Shown one piece after another: positions 17,071 to 17,747 of a stretch of DNA of 17,747 nt. A model generated the notes under the pieces. That model had not been told where the DNA came from, did no database searches, and was given only the letters and a program-made list of their open reading frames with translations. Each line of letters opens with the position of its first letter. The first letter of the stretch is position 1. The position numbers and the translations under genes are program-made. Source of the DNA: Bacillota bacterium (GTDB taxonomy: Bacteria; Bacillota_C; Negativicutes; JAEYSJ01); contig JAEYSJ010000173.1 in the NCBI GenBank assembly GCA_023434855.1, positions 1-17,747 of the forward strand, in the 5' to 3' direction.

Positions 17071-17747
17071 ATGTTAACAACTGTCCCACGCGGGACGAAA
17101 GATATATTGCCTGAGGTGAGCGGTTATTGGCACTACGTTGAACAGACAGTGCGAGAAGTTTGCCGCTTATATGCTTATCAGGAAATCCGCACACCAATAT
17201 TTGAACATACCGAGTTATTTTTACGCGGCATTGGTGAAACTACCGATATTGTAGAAAAGGAAATGTACACTTTTAATGACCGTAAAGGGAGAAGTATTAC
17301 TTTACGCCCGGAAAATACCGCTGCTGTAGTAAGAGCTTATCTGGAAAATAAGCTTTATGCCGAGGCCCAGCCAACAAAATTATTTTATATAGGTCCGATG
17401 TTTAGGTATGACAAGCCGCAAGCCGGAAGATTCCGGCAGTTTCATCAATTTGGCATAGAAGCAATAGGATCTAAGGGGCCGGCGATAGATGCCGAAATTA
17501 TTATGTTGGCTGTACAATTTTTGCGCCGGTTGGGCTTGCAGGATTTAACTTTATACCTTAATTCTGTAGGCTGCCCGGAGTGCCGTCCCATTTACCGCAC
17601 TAAGCTGCAAGATTTTTTACAGGATAAGCGGGCTGAACTTTGTCATGACTGCCAGTCAAGATTTGAACGTAATCCAATGCGAATTCTGGACTGCAAGCAT
17701 GAAACCTGTACAAAACTGTCGCAAGATGCCCCGCATATGGCTGATTG
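17071..17747 (+). CDS. hisS: Histidyl-tRNA synthetase, 3'-truncated by window edge
   Basis: HisRS attaches histidine to tRNA-His. The visible 225 residues begin [16 protein letters not shown], the standard HisRS opening. The class II motif 1 region is [22 protein letters not shown], and [14 protein letters not shown] is the conserved histidine-binding segment. Motif 2 is [18 protein letters not shown] (about 110-127). The two HisRS-specific His A/B motifs would lie beyond the window. ATG 17071 follows AAGGGGGAG (17054-17062), which overlaps the end of hemZ, so expression is probably coupled. No T-box or other leader is present between hemZ and hisS. Confidence 0.97.
   Translation, partial: MLTTVPRGTKDILPEVSGYWHYVEQTVREVCRLYAYQEIRTPIFEHTELFLRGIGETTDIVEKEMYTFNDRKGRSITLRPENTAAVVRAYLENKLYAEAQPTKLFYIGPMFRYDKPQAGRFRQFHQFGIEAIGSKGPAIDAEIIMLAVQFLRRLGLQDLTLYLNSVGCPECRPIYRTKLQDFLQDKRAELCHDCQSRFERNPMRILDCKHETCTKLSQDAPHMAD

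Overview
The window carries a run of co-directional genes, all on the + strand. The order is that of a low- to mid-GC Bacillota (Firmicutes) chromosome: tgt - yajC - 5-formyl-THF cyclo-ligase - SpoIIE-type phosphatase / P-loop / HD cassette - secD - secF - membrane proteins - recJ - apt - rel - dtd - MBL hydrolase - AI-2E-type permease - Fur family regulator - hemZ - hisS. Separate secD and secF genes next to tgt/yajC, a SpoIIE-type phosphatase, a HemZ-type radical SAM protein and a bifunctional Rel fit an anaerobic, possibly spore-forming Bacillota. A Negativicutes/Sporomusaceae-like host is my inference from gene order and base composition, not something proved here. There is no sign of phage, IS element, CRISPR, tRNA or rRNA; this is essentially a housekeeping region.

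Layout. (1) Positions 2-1972: 3' part of tgt (queuosine tRNA modification), yajC (Sec accessory) and a folate-salvage cyclo-ligase, closed by a hairpin that overlaps the last stop codon. (2) Positions 2035-3785: a compact SpoIIE/PP2C-like phosphatase, a 125-residue P-loop protein and an overlapping HD-domain phosphohydrolase, which look like a small signalling cassette of unknown role. (3) Positions 3799-6040: a near-ideal sigma-A promoter, secD, secF and a strong rho-independent terminator. (4) Positions 6109-7666: an unrecognised polytopic membrane protein and a DUF456-like membrane protein, then another terminator. (5) Positions 7764-13051: recJ, apt, rel and dtd (DNA repair, adenine salvage, stringent response, D-aminoacyl-tRNA proofreading). 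(6) Positions 13052-13353: a 302-base gap with unusual internal structure. (7) Positions 13354-17747: MBL hydrolase, AI-2E-type permease, Fur regulator, hemZ and the 5' part of hisS.

The region most worth a second look is the dtd-MBL gap. It holds a roughly 230-base segment closed by a perfect 10-base inverted repeat, with nested or competing 8- and 9-base complementary segments. It is followed by a terminator-like hairpin whose U-tract abuts the ribosome binding site of the MBL gene. I read it as a candidate structured RNA: either an independent small RNA or a transcription-attenuating leader. A decayed palindromic element is the main alternative.

Start codons are notable. yajC, secD, secF and the DUF456 gene are best explained by TTG starts, and hemZ by a GTG start inside the end of fur.
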